From Microvirga terrae (GTDB lineage Bacteria; Pseudomonadota; Alphaproteobacteria; Rhizobiales; Beijerinckiaceae), in contig NZ_CP102845.1 of NCBI RefSeq assembly GCF_013307435.2, positions 4,090,001 to 4,154,000 of the forward strand: 64,000 nucleotides of DNA. The letters run 5' to 3'. Made by a program: the position numbers and the translations under genes. The notes under the pieces were generated by a model. It did not search any database and was not told where the DNA came from. It saw only the letters and a program-made list of their open reading frames with translations. This document shows, piece after piece, positions 48,646-56,163 of this stretch; the first letter of the stretch is position 1; each line of letters starts with the position of its first letter.

Positions 48646-48735
48646 GAGGAATGGACGAGCCTGAGGGTCAGGCTCGCCTTCAGGAGCCGGCCACCGCTCG
48701 CGGCCGGCTCAGCCATGCGCGTGAACGGGCGCGGC

Positions 48736-49518
48736 CTAGGCCGGCTGCGACAGGAGCCTGACGAAGTGGTCGGACGAGATCACGGGCGCGAAGAAGTTGT
48801 TGATCCGCTCATAGGCGGCCGCCTGCTGTTCGGGCTTTTGCGTCGCGGTGGCATCGCCGATGACGATCGGAAGATAGCCGTTGTCCCGGGCGGCCCGGGC
48901 ATTGCCCTCGATGCACCAGTCCAGGTGAATGCCCGTCAGAACGATCACCTCGATCTTCTTGCGCGCCAGTTCGAGCGGAAGCTGGGTTCCGACGAAGGCC
49001 GTCTGAAGGGCAAGCTCGTTGAACTGGAGGTCGCCCGGCTGGACCAGCGCCTTCAGTTCGTCGACGAGCTCATTGTCGGCCTGCTTCTTCGCCTCGTCGA
49101 AATTCAGGCCCTCGACCCAGGTCTCGTATTGCACCTTGTCGAAGATCGATTGCGGGTAGCTTTCCCGGAAGACCGAGTACCCGATCCAGCTGAAGGACTT
49201 GAAGTTGGCAGCCCGTCGCGCCGCCTCGGCCACCTTAACGGTCGCCGGAAGGGTTCCCCTCTCCCATTGCCGTTCGGAGGCCTGGGCGCCCCAGGGACGG
49301 TAGAGCGAGTTGTTCTGGCTGATCGAGGCGAACGCCGCCGGGCGCTTCAGGATTTCCGCCAAATTGAGCTTTTTCCACTGCGGGGCGAGGTCCGGGATCG
49401 GGGCCGGCGTGAAGGCCTTCTGGCCGTCCTGGGCGAAGGCCTGAGATCCGACAGCGGTGGTCGCGGCAAGACCGGCCGCCGCCGTGAGCAACTGACGGCG
49501 CGAGGCATTCATGGTCAT
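48736..49518 (-). CDS. Exported isochorismatase-like (cysteine hydrolase) protein, active site apparently incomplete
   Basis: 260 residues. A Tat signal is visible (SRRQLLTAAAGLAATTAVGSQAFA), which is unusual for this normally cytoplasmic fold. The C-terminal half has the family pattern TAFVGTQLPLEL, then IEVIVLTGIHLDWCIEGNARAARDNGYLPIVIGDATA, with the nucleophile cysteine in LDWC. The N-terminal strand that normally carries the catalytic aspartate reads FASISQNNS, and no lysine is seen at the usual place before TAF. It may bind and not hydrolyse, or use other residues. GAGG precedes the ATG. Confidence 0.78.
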   Translation of the reverse strand: MTMNASRRQLLTAAAGLAATTAVGSQAFAQDGQKAFTPAPIPDLAPQWKKLNLAEILKRPAAFASISQNNSLYRPWGAQASERQWERGTLPATVKVAEAARRAANFKSFSWIGYSVFRESYPQSIFDKVQYETWVEGLNFDEAKKQADNELVDELKALVQPGDLQFNELALQTAFVGTQLPLELARKKIEVIVLTGIHLDWCIEGNARAARDNGYLPIVIGDATATQKPEQQAAAYERINNFFAPVISSDHFVRLLSQPA

Positions 49519-50109
49519 CGTGCGTATCCTCTTGTTATCGACAGATGATGTGTCAATGAGCCCGCACAGTAGAGCCCGGCCGTCAGGCTTCCAGCAAGTA
49601 GAACCAGATTGTTATTTTCACGGCTTTCGCGGGAAAAACTTACAGACGCAACGGCAATATGGAAAAACGATTTCACGAGCTCCGACACGGCCCCATACAT
49701 CTGTCTTCAGGGCACGGAGGGAGAGTAAAAGCGCCGCTACTGTCCCGGTGAGCGGCACCGAGCGGCGCCGCCGCGAACGGGCGCTTGGGGCGCGAACCCG
49801 GTCATCACGGAGGCATCGTTCATCGGGAGCTTATTGGGCGTGAAAGAGGGTTATGGCCAGGAGGTGCGGGATTGGTGGTTCGAGGGCGGCGGGGGGATTT
49901 AGAGAGACACAGCAGTAACGTCCGCAGCAGGAACACCAGTGGACCTTTGTACGGCTATTGCGCCTTCTGCTCTTGACCCGAAAGAGACATCCGGCGTGAG
50001 CCAGGATTAATCCAACCTTCGTGATAGATGGTGGGATGTGGTGCAGGTAAAAGTCCGCCTCACTTCCGACAGCTACTGCCGTCATACTGGCATAACGAGC
50101 GAGGCCCGC
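49519..50109. other. Intergenic region with a degraded gene fragment
   Basis: About 590 bases without an intact gene. It is patchy in composition: an AT-richer part (49530-49700) and a GC-rich part (49740-49830). The only recognisable content is the duplicated 3' end of the helix-turn-helix gene at 49840-49902. Confidence 0.6.
49840..49902 (+). pseudogene. Truncated copy of the 3' end of the helix-turn-helix gene
   Basis: The frame ending at TAG 49900-49902 reads KEGYGQEVRDWWFEGGGGI, against REEGFGWEVREWWFEGGGGI at the end of the gene at 47926-48645. The nucleotide match is nearly exact over about 40 bases (from GAGGTGCGGG through GGGGGGATTT) and ends at the stop codon. Nothing upstream continues the similarity, so this is a remnant of a paralogue or a partial duplication. 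Confidence 0.75.
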
Positions 50110-51192
50110 ATGACGACGGCGGAACGAATGCCCTGGTGGGCGTGGATCTGGCCTGCTGTGGCCTGGGGCGTTCTCTTGATCGCGCTCTTCCTCGGCCTGC
50201 GGGGGCTAATGGCCGCCGTGGCAGGGATCGTTCTCATCGCCACCGTGTTCGCGGCCGTGTACCACGCCGAGGTCGTCGCCCACCGGACGGGCGAGCCCTT
50301 CGGCACGCTGGTCCTCGCTATCGCCGTGACGGTGATCGAGGTGGCGCTCATCGTCTCCGTCATGATCGCAGCACCCGGCGAGAAGGCAGGGCTGGCTCGG
50401 GACACGGCCTTTGCCGGCGTCATGATCGTGATGAACGGCATTGTCGGCCTGTGCCTGCTCTGGGGCGGGGCGCGCCACCACGAGCAAGGATTCCAGGTGC
50501 AAGGGGCCAGCGCCGCCCTGGCCATCCTCGCGGCGCTCACCTCCCTCACGCTGGTCCTGCCGAACATCGCGACAAGCGCACCCGGTCCGTACTTCAGCAC
50601 GTCGCAGCTTGTCTTCGCCGGGATCGTCTCGCTGGTGCTCTACGGCGCGTTCGTCTTCATTCAGACCGTGCGCCACCGCGACTACTTCCTCCCAGTCGAG
50701 GCCAGCAACGAGAACGCGCATGCGCCGCCGCCCTCGAACAAAACGGCCGCCGTCAGCGCCGGCCTGCTGCTTGTCGCCCTCGTGGCTGTCGTGGCGCTCG
50801 CTAAGTCCCTGACACCGACGCTGGAGGTGGGGCTGGCCTGGCTCGGCCTGCCCAAGGCTGTGATCGGGATCGTCATCGCGGCCGTGGTGCTGCTGCCCGA
50901 GTGCCTTGCGGCGCTCAAGGCCGCCCAGGCCAACCGGTTGCAGACCAGCCTCAACCTGGCGCTCGGCTCGGCCCTTGCGGCCATCGGCCTGACAATCCCG
51001 GCGGTCGTCGCCGTCTCACTCATCCTTGGCCAGCCCCTGGAGCTTGGGCTGGGCGACAAGGAGCGGCTCCTGCTGGCACTGACGCTGCTCATCGGCGTGA
51101 TCACGCTCGGCACCGGCCGGACCACGGTGCTCCAGGGCATCGTCCACCTGGTCGTATTCGCGGCGTTCCTGTTCTTCGCCGTGGTGCCATAG
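50110..51192 (+). CDS. chaA: Calcium/sodium:proton antiporter ChaA
   Basis: 360-residue CaCA-family antiporter with about eleven helices. The two acidic alpha-repeat motifs are visible: LVLAIAVTVIEVALIVSVM in the first half and AAVVLLPECLAALKAAQAN in the second, with a long loop between. E. coli ChaA exchanges Na, Ca or K for protons at alkaline pH. ATG 50110 is chosen because it starts just before the first helix. The next gene is an exported carbonic anhydrase, 124 bases downstream in the same direction. Confidence 0.9.
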   Translation: MTTAERMPWWAWIWPAVAWGVLLIALFLGLRGLMAAVAGIVLIATVFAAVYHAEVVAHRTGEPFGTLVLAIAVTVIEVALIVSVMIAAPGEKAGLARDTAFAGVMIVMNGIVGLCLLWGGARHHEQGFQVQGASAALAILAALTSLTLVLPNIATSAPGPYFSTSQLVFAGIVSLVLYGAFVFIQTVRHRDYFLPVEASNENAHAPPPSNKTAAVSAGLLLVALVAVVALAKSLTPTLEVGLAWLGLPKAVIGIVIAAVVLLPECLAALKAAQANRLQTSLNLALGSALAAIGLTIPAVVAVSLILGQPLELGLGDKERLLLALTLLIGVITLGTGRTTVLQGIVHLVVFAAFLFFAVVP

Positions 51193-51316
51193 GGCCGTAG
51201 GCGGATGTGACCTTCCGGCGGCGGCGCCAGCCTTGAAGGGCGCGGCTGCGGAATGATGGTGGAAGGGGAGCAGGACGGCACCGGCCGTGGCCACCTTGGG
51301 TTTAAGGGAGGTTGAG

Positions 51317-52027
51317 ATGATGTTGTCACGACGGTACTTCTGCTGCGCCGGGGCTCTGGTCGGCACCACGGCGACCCTCGGCCGTGCATATGCGGCCGAT
51401 TCATGCATGGCGCTGACGCAAGAGCGGCAACGTGCCCTCGGCCCGGACGACGCCCTGAAGGAGCTCAAGGCAGGCAACGAGCGCTTCCTGACGCAGACCA
51501 TGCGCAACTGCAATCTCCTCGAGCAGGTCAGGGCGACGGCTGGCGGACAGTTTCCTTTCGCCGTGGTGATCGGCTGCATTGACTCGCGCGTGCCGCCGGA
51601 ACTCGTGTTTGACCAGCGCATCGGCGACATCTTCAGCGCCCGCATCGCCGGCAATGTCGCCGATGACGACGTGGTCGGCAGCGCCGAGTTCGCGACCAAG
51701 CTGGCCGGGGCGAAGCTCATCGTCGTGCTGGGCCACAGCGAGTGCGGCGCGGTCAAGGGCGCTATCGACGGTGCGGAGCTCGGAATGCTCACCAACCTGC
51801 TGAAGCGGATCCGACCGGCGATCGAAGCCAACAGCAGCGCCCCTGGCGCCCACACCTCAAAGAACAAGGACTTCGTGCAGCAGGTGGCGACCACGAACGC
51901 CAGATTGGCGGCGCAAGGACTTGAGCGCGACAGCCCGATCCTGCGGGATCTGGTTGCTGGGAACGAACTCAAGATCGTCGCAGCGATGCATGACGTCGCG
52001 ACCGGACGCATCATGTTCATGGAATGA
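51317..52027 (+). CDS. Beta-carbonic anhydrase with export signal
   Basis: 236-residue zinc enzyme interconverting CO2 and bicarbonate. Zinc ligands C87, H140 and C143 are in VVIGCIDSRVPPE and VLGHSECGAVKGA; the D89-R91 dyad is present. GNVADDDVVGSAEFA is typical. The N-terminus MMLSRRYFCCAGALVGTTATLGRAYA looks like a signal with two arginines and an A-x-A site near residue 26, so the enzyme is probably periplasmic. AAGGGAGGTTGAG precedes the ATG. It stands next to chaA, which suggests joint control of pH, calcium or carbonate outside the membrane. Confidence 0.9.
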   Translation: MMLSRRYFCCAGALVGTTATLGRAYAADSCMALTQERQRALGPDDALKELKAGNERFLTQTMRNCNLLEQVRATAGGQFPFAVVIGCIDSRVPPELVFDQRIGDIFSARIAGNVADDDVVGSAEFATKLAGAKLIVVLGHSECGAVKGAIDGAELGMLTNLLKRIRPAIEANSSAPGAHTSKNKDFVQQVATTNARLAAQGLERDSPILRDLVAGNELKIVAAMHDVATGRIMFME

Positions 52028-52203
52028 GGGCTGGCGAACGAAGGTCCGGTCCTGGCACGCCTGAGACATCATGCGGATGTCCGCATAGGAGGCGTGAGCG
52101 GACGTTCACTGCTTGTCGTACCTCCGGTTGTCCCCAAGCTGCCCTGCACGATCGAGCATGAGAAGCAACATGGATGTGCACGTGTCGTAGGTGCGGAAAG
52201 GTG

Positions 52204-52404
52204 AAGGGCCTGTCCCGGCCATCCCGATCGGAAAAGCGCGCCGCCTCGCAGGATCGGGATCACCGGCACGAGGCCGGTGATGACACGAGGAGGGACGTGC
52301 CTCTCCCTTCCCCCGTCATGGCCGGGCTTGTCCCGGCCATCCCGATACGGAAAAGCACGGTGCTCAACACGATCGAGATCACCGGGACAAGCCCGGTGAT
52401 GACG
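52204..52404. repeat. Paired palindrome repeats, unit 6 (two adjacent copies)
   Basis: A first copy (52209-52284) has a shortened CCGGCC half and an intact ATCACCGG...CCGGTGAT half. A second complete copy follows (52316-52404) with ATGGCCGGG...CCCGGCCAT and ATCACCGGG...CCCGGTGAT. Both share the GGAAAAGC linker. Confidence 0.8.
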
Positions 52405-52516
52405 GAGGAGGCGTGACGACGGAGGTTGCGTGATGACGGCGGCGGCTGGATGACGAGCCGCAACGCACCCCTGCCCGATTGACGCCCCCGCCTGTAACCG
52501 TGTTATGTCGTCCCTG

Positions 52517-52728
52517 GAGCCGTGTCCCCGGCTCTGGGGCGTGAGAACCCCTCCGAAGGCGGCCGGTATCGGCCGTCAACGATGCCTTCCCAACCTTACG
52601 GTCGGGGAGGTGCTGTCGCATGTCCAGGGCGCAAGCCTAAAGGGCAGCGCGGTCGTCCTTCGGCGGCTTCTCAACTCCCCGACCACCAGCGGTGCTGGTG
52701 GTCGCTTCGCCCGAGGGGAGTTGCCCGC
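52517..52728 (+). ncRNA. Candidate structured leader RNA of unknown class
   Basis: Six stems in about 210 bases before a small membrane protein gene: 52517-22/52529-34; 52536-39/52548-51; 52560-65/52570-75; 52586-95/52600-09 (one mismatch); 52612-17/52643-48 enclosing a GGC-GCAA-GCC tetraloop hairpin; and 52672-80/52715-23, nine perfect pairs enclosing a ten-pair hairpin (52181-type numbering 52681-90/52694-203, i.e. to 52703). The last 3' arm contains the GGGGAG ribosome binding site, five bases before the ATG. No known riboswitch was recognised. Expression is not shown. Confidence 0.5.
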
Positions 52729-53076
52729 ATGGACCAGCCCTATTCTGCTTTCGCCGATTGGCTCTCGAAGTTTCATGCCGCGCCCGGGCCGATCCAGGCG
52801 CTCTGGCTCGTCGCCGGCCCGGCCACGATCCTCGGCCTCGCCTGGTTCGTGCTGCGCGGAATGCGCGAGATCGTCGGCGTGGCGCTGCGCGGGCGCCTCG
52901 CGCGCGGTGCGTGGCGCGGCCGCCTGGTCTACGGCGTCTATCAGGACGACCGGGGCCGCTGGATGGTCTATTGGCACGGGCGCCAGCCCGAGCCGGTCGA
53001 CTGGGAGAACCCGCCCCCGGAGCTGATCGGGCGCGGCACCGTCGTGCAGGGCGTGTTCCGGCGGCCGCAGGCGTGA
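52729..53076 (+). CDS. Small membrane protein behind structured leader
   Basis: 115 residues. A hydrophilic start (MDQPYSAFADWLSKFH) precedes one transmembrane helix (IQALWLVAGPATILGLAWFVL, about 22-42). The basic cytoplasmic or periplasmic domain has RLARGAWRGRLVYGVYQDDRGRWMVYW, suggesting a small beta fold. No family recognised. The ATG has GGGGAGTTGCCCGC upstream, but that site is paired in the leader's last stem, so translation may need the leader to open. Transcribed alone as far as seen. Confidence 0.65.
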   Translation: MDQPYSAFADWLSKFHAAPGPIQALWLVAGPATILGLAWFVLRGMREIVGVALRGRLARGAWRGRLVYGVYQDDRGRWMVYWHGRQPEPVDWENPPPELIGRGTVVQGVFRRPQA

Positions 53077-53260
53077 GAGGCCGCGCCTGACGCGCCCCCT
53101 GCCCGGCCGGCGCATCGTGCGGACCCCGGGGCCGCGCCGGCGACCCAAAGCGCCGCGTCCCGAAGGGACCTTTCCCCGTTCTCCACAGGCTCCGCCACAG
53201 CCCATCGACGAACCCGGGGCCGCATGAGACGTTCATGCTTCGTTCTTATGGAGATTCGTC

Positions 53261-53470
53261 GTGGCGTCGCAGAGCAGGAAGCTTTCCACCGAGCAGGTTC
53301 TCGAGGCACGCCTCCGATACGCGTCCGGTGAGCGGGAGTGGAGCCAGTTCGCGCGCGATTACGGGGTCGACCGGACCGTCATCAAGCGGGCCGTGATGGG
53401 GGAAACCTTCAAGGAGCTGCCGATGCCGCCCAAGCGGATTTTCGGCTCCCGGCCGTTTCCCTACGGATAG
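53261..53470 (+). CDS. Small helix-turn-helix protein, GTG start
   Basis: 69 residues. Residues about 10-50 form a helix-turn-helix (TEQVLEARLRYASGEREWSQFARDYGVDRTVIKRAVMG) like the homeodomain-like modules found at the N-terminus of HNH-type and phage regulators. The C-terminal 15 residues are proline/phenylalanine-rich. GTG 53261 has ATGGAG at suitable spacing. Probably DNA-binding; partner genes are not evident. Confidence 0.65.
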   Translation: MASQSRKLSTEQVLEARLRYASGEREWSQFARDYGVDRTVIKRAVMGETFKELPMPPKRIFGSRPFPYG

Positions 53471-53678
53471 AGGGCGCCCGAGGCGTCGCGCGGAAAATGG
53501 GGCGTCGCGCAAGGAACGGGGCACGGTCTCCCGCGTCCGTCGATGCGCTCTTTTCAGGCGTGGAGCATCGGATCGATTTCAACAGGAGCAATCCACTTTT
53601 GAGCCGGTGCGCCAGCCCAGCAATCGACACAAACCGGGGCAAGCATGAAGCCTTCAGGAAACCCAGCGAGGGACGGCC

Positions 53679-53954
53679 ATGCTTCCCAATCCTGACTATT
53701 TCAGTTTCGGCGATAACGGAATCCGATACGGCCTCTACGGCGGCCTCGACTATTCGGGCGGCGTCGATGGCGGCAAGATCACGGGGAAGGACGATCCACC
53801 CCCGGTCGATGACTACGATGAATTCTTCTACACCCACGACCTCGAACTCCAGCAGGCCACGACCACCGAGGAGCGGCTCGACGCCCATGCGCACGTCGTC
53901 GCGGGCGTCTACGGGCTCCTGACCGGAACCACGCCGGACTGGGGCCTTTTCTAA
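53679..53954 (+). CDS. Small acidic protein with a HD motif, function unknown
   Basis: 91 residues, no signal. A glycine/tyrosine-rich start (YFSFGDNGIRYGLYGGLDYSGG) precedes DDYDEFFYTHDLELQQATTTEERLDAHAHV. The spacing YDEFF-x2-HD loosely recalls the histidine-aspartate active site of phospholipase A2-like proteins, but the usual cysteines are absent. I do not assign a function. GGGACGGCC precedes the ATG. It is convergent with the LysR gene. Confidence 0.6.
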   Translation: MLPNPDYFSFGDNGIRYGLYGGLDYSGGVDGGKITGKDDPPPVDDYDEFFYTHDLELQQATTTEERLDAHAHVVAGVYGLLTGTTPDWGLF

Positions 53955-53995
53955 CGCGCTGCGGTTGCGTGAGGCGGGATCGCCCAGGCGCGCCG

Positions 53996-54895
53996 TCACC
54001 GCTCCCAATACGGCGGCTCTCCGAACGCCTCACGCAGGCACTCGGCGAAAGCCCTCAATTTCGCCGAAGGCCGCCGGCCCTCCTGATGGGCCACATAGAT
54101 GAATTCCGGAGCGGACCGGAGCCCCACATCGACGACCTGAAGGCGGCCCTTCGCGATGTCGGGACCGACGATGAAGGTCGGCAGGAGGGCGATGCCGATC
54201 CCGGACAGCGCGGCGTCCCGCATCATGTCGCCGTTGTTGACGCGCAGGGCCACCCGGCCGCGGAGGATGGTCGCCCCGGTCGGGCCGGGGAACCGCCAGT
54301 CGTCGACACCCCGGTTGGTGTAGAAGATCCCGGCATGACCCTCCAGGTCGCCGGCCGCGCTGGGCGTCCCGTGCCGGGCCAGGTAATCCGGCGACGCGAC
54401 GAGAACCCGCCGGCTTGGCGCCAGCCGCCAGGCGACCAGCCGGGAATCCATGAGCGGACCGTGCCGGACCACGGCATCGTAACCTTCCGCGGAAACATCC
54501 ACCCGCCGGTCGTCGAGGTCGAGCGTCAGCTCGATGCCGGGATGCCGGGCGAGAAACGGATACACCGCCGGCCCGAGATGCATTCGGCCGAATGTCACAG
54601 GCGCGGAGATGCGCAGGGGCCCGACCAGAGCGCCGCTGCGCTGGGCCATTTCCGCCATCGCTTCCTCGACCTCGTGGGCAATGCGGGACGCCCTCTCGCG
54701 GAACGTGATCCCATCCTCCGTCAGGCTCAGCCGACGGGTGCTCCGATGCACGAGCCTCACGCCGAGGCTGCGCTCGAGTTCGACCAGGCGGTCGCTGACC
54801 ACGGATTTCGACAGTCTTAGACGGCGCGCCGCCTCGCTGATCGAGCCGGCCTCCGCGACCGCCACGAAGGTGGCGATGCCATCGAGCTTCATCAT
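53996..54895 (-). CDS. LysR family regulator, divergent from alpha/beta hydrolase
   Basis: 299 residues. The helix-turn-helix is at about 4-62 (TFVAVAEAGSISEAARRLRLSKSVVSDRLVELERSLG). The effector domain begins PLRISAPVTFGRMHLGP, which marks the DmlR/AaeR-like group common next to oxidoreductase or hydrolase genes. It faces away from the exported hydrolase gene, with about 135 bases between the starts, the classical LysR regulator/target layout. Confidence 0.9.
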   Translation of the reverse strand: MMKLDGIATFVAVAEAGSISEAARRLRLSKSVVSDRLVELERSLGVRLVHRSTRRLSLTEDGITFRERASRIAHEVEEAMAEMAQRSGALVGPLRISAPVTFGRMHLGPAVYPFLARHPGIELTLDLDDRRVDVSAEGYDAVVRHGPLMDSRLVAWRLAPSRRVLVASPDYLARHGTPSAAGDLEGHAGIFYTNRGVDDWRFPGPTGATILRGRVALRVNNGDMMRDAALSGIGIALLPTFIVGPDIAKGRLQVVDVGLRSAPEFIYVAHQEGRRPSAKLRAFAECLREAFGEPPYWER

Positions 54896-55030
54896 CGTTC
54901 GGACTTTCCGGAGGCCAGTTTCTCCTTTCGGAGCCTAATCCGGAAGGTGCTCAAACGCTATCTCCGGCTCCGACGGAGACGCGTTGACCGCAGCCACGGC
55001 AAAAGCTCTCCCGTTGAAAGGAGATGTCAG

Positions 55031-55945
55031 ATGCTCAGGTTCGTCATCAGTGCTCTGGGAGCCGCCGCCATCGCCCTGCCGGCTGCTGCGCAGATGCCCT
55101 TCCCGGCCGAAATCCGGACACAGGAGATCACCACCAACGGCGCCACAATCCATGTCCGCGTCGGCGGCACGGGCCCGGCCGTGGTTCTGCTGCACGGCTA
55201 TGGCGAAACCGGCGACATGTGGGCGCCCCTGGCCCAGGATCTTGTCCGCGATCACACGGTCGTGGTTCCAGACCTGCGCGGCCTGGGGCTTTCCTCGAAG
55301 CCGGACGCGGGGTTCGACAAGAAGACGCAAGCCGGCGACGTGGCAGGCGTTCTCGACGCGCTCAGGATCGATCGCGCCGATCTGGTCACGCACGACATCG
55401 GGAACATGGTCGGCTACGCCTTCGCCGTCCAGCACCCGGACCGGGTGAGGCGCTTTGTTCTGATCGATGCTCCCTTGCCGGGCATCGGCCCGTGGGAAGA
55501 AGTCCTGAAGAACCCGCTGCTGTGGCATTTCCGCTTTGGAGGCCCCGACATGGAGCGCCTTGTTGCCGGTCGCGAGCGCATCTATCTCGATCGCTTCTGG
55601 AACGAGTTCTCGGCCACGCCCAGCCGCTTCTCCGAGGCCGCACGGGACCATTATGCGAAACTATACGCCCTGCCGGGCGCCATGCACTCGGGTTTCGCCC
55701 AGTTTGCCGCGTTCGATCAGGATGCCGTCGATAACAAGGCCTTCCTCGCGGCCAAGGGAAAGCTCGGGATGCCGGTGCTGGCGATCGGGGGCGAGAAATC
55801 GTTTGGCCCGATGATGGCGTCCGTGATGCGGTTTGCCGCCAGTGACGTGACCGAGGGGATCATTCCCGACTCAGGCCATTGGATCATGGAAGAAAACCCG
55901 ACGGCGACGAGCGCCATGGTTCGCTCCTTCCTGACGTCCAACTGA
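55031..55945 (+). CDS. Exported alpha/beta hydrolase with aspartate nucleophile (epoxide hydrolase-like)
   Basis: 304 residues. A signal peptide (LRFVISALGAAAIALPAAAQ) implies a periplasmic location. The core fold shows the oxyanion motif LLHGYGETGDMW, DLRGLGLSSKP, the nucleophile elbow VTHDIGNMVG with D122 in place of serine, and the late histidine in DSGHWIMEE. An aspartate at the elbow is typical of epoxide hydrolases and haloalkane/fluoroacetate dehalogenases. AAAGGAG stands nine bases before the ATG. Divergent from a LysR regulator that likely controls it. Confidence 0.88.
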   Translation: MLRFVISALGAAAIALPAAAQMPFPAEIRTQEITTNGATIHVRVGGTGPAVVLLHGYGETGDMWAPLAQDLVRDHTVVVPDLRGLGLSSKPDAGFDKKTQAGDVAGVLDALRIDRADLVTHDIGNMVGYAFAVQHPDRVRRFVLIDAPLPGIGPWEEVLKNPLLWHFRFGGPDMERLVAGRERIYLDRFWNEFSATPSRFSEAARDHYAKLYALPGAMHSGFAQFAAFDQDAVDNKAFLAAKGKLGMPVLAIGGEKSFGPMMASVMRFAASDVTEGIIPDSGHWIMEENPTATSAMVRSFLTSN

Positions 55946-55976
55946 ACGGAACGACGCGGTTTGCACGACCTCTCCC

Positions 55977-56066
55977 CGTCATGGCCGGGCTCGTCCCGGC
56001 CATCCCGATACGGACAGGCGCGGCACTGTTCGTCGCCGGGATCACCGGCACAGGGCCGGTGATCCC
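55977..56066. repeat. Paired palindrome repeat, unit 7
   Basis: ATGGCCGGG...CCCGGCCAT (55980-56003) and ATCACCGGC...GCCGGTGAT (56041-56063). Confidence 0.8.
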
Positions 56067-56163
56067 GGGAAGCGGACATTCGGTGCCGTTTCGAAGGCTT
56101 GCCGGCAGTGGCGTTGCGACCAATGTCTGTCGCCAGCCGTCAGGAGCCAGGCTGGCCGGAGAC

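Noticed and set aside
52260..52463. Short reading frames containing VIPAMAGTSPAMT-like peptides in several gaps
   Set aside because: They are translations of the paired palindrome repeats in ATGGCCGG/ATCACCGG form and not proteins.
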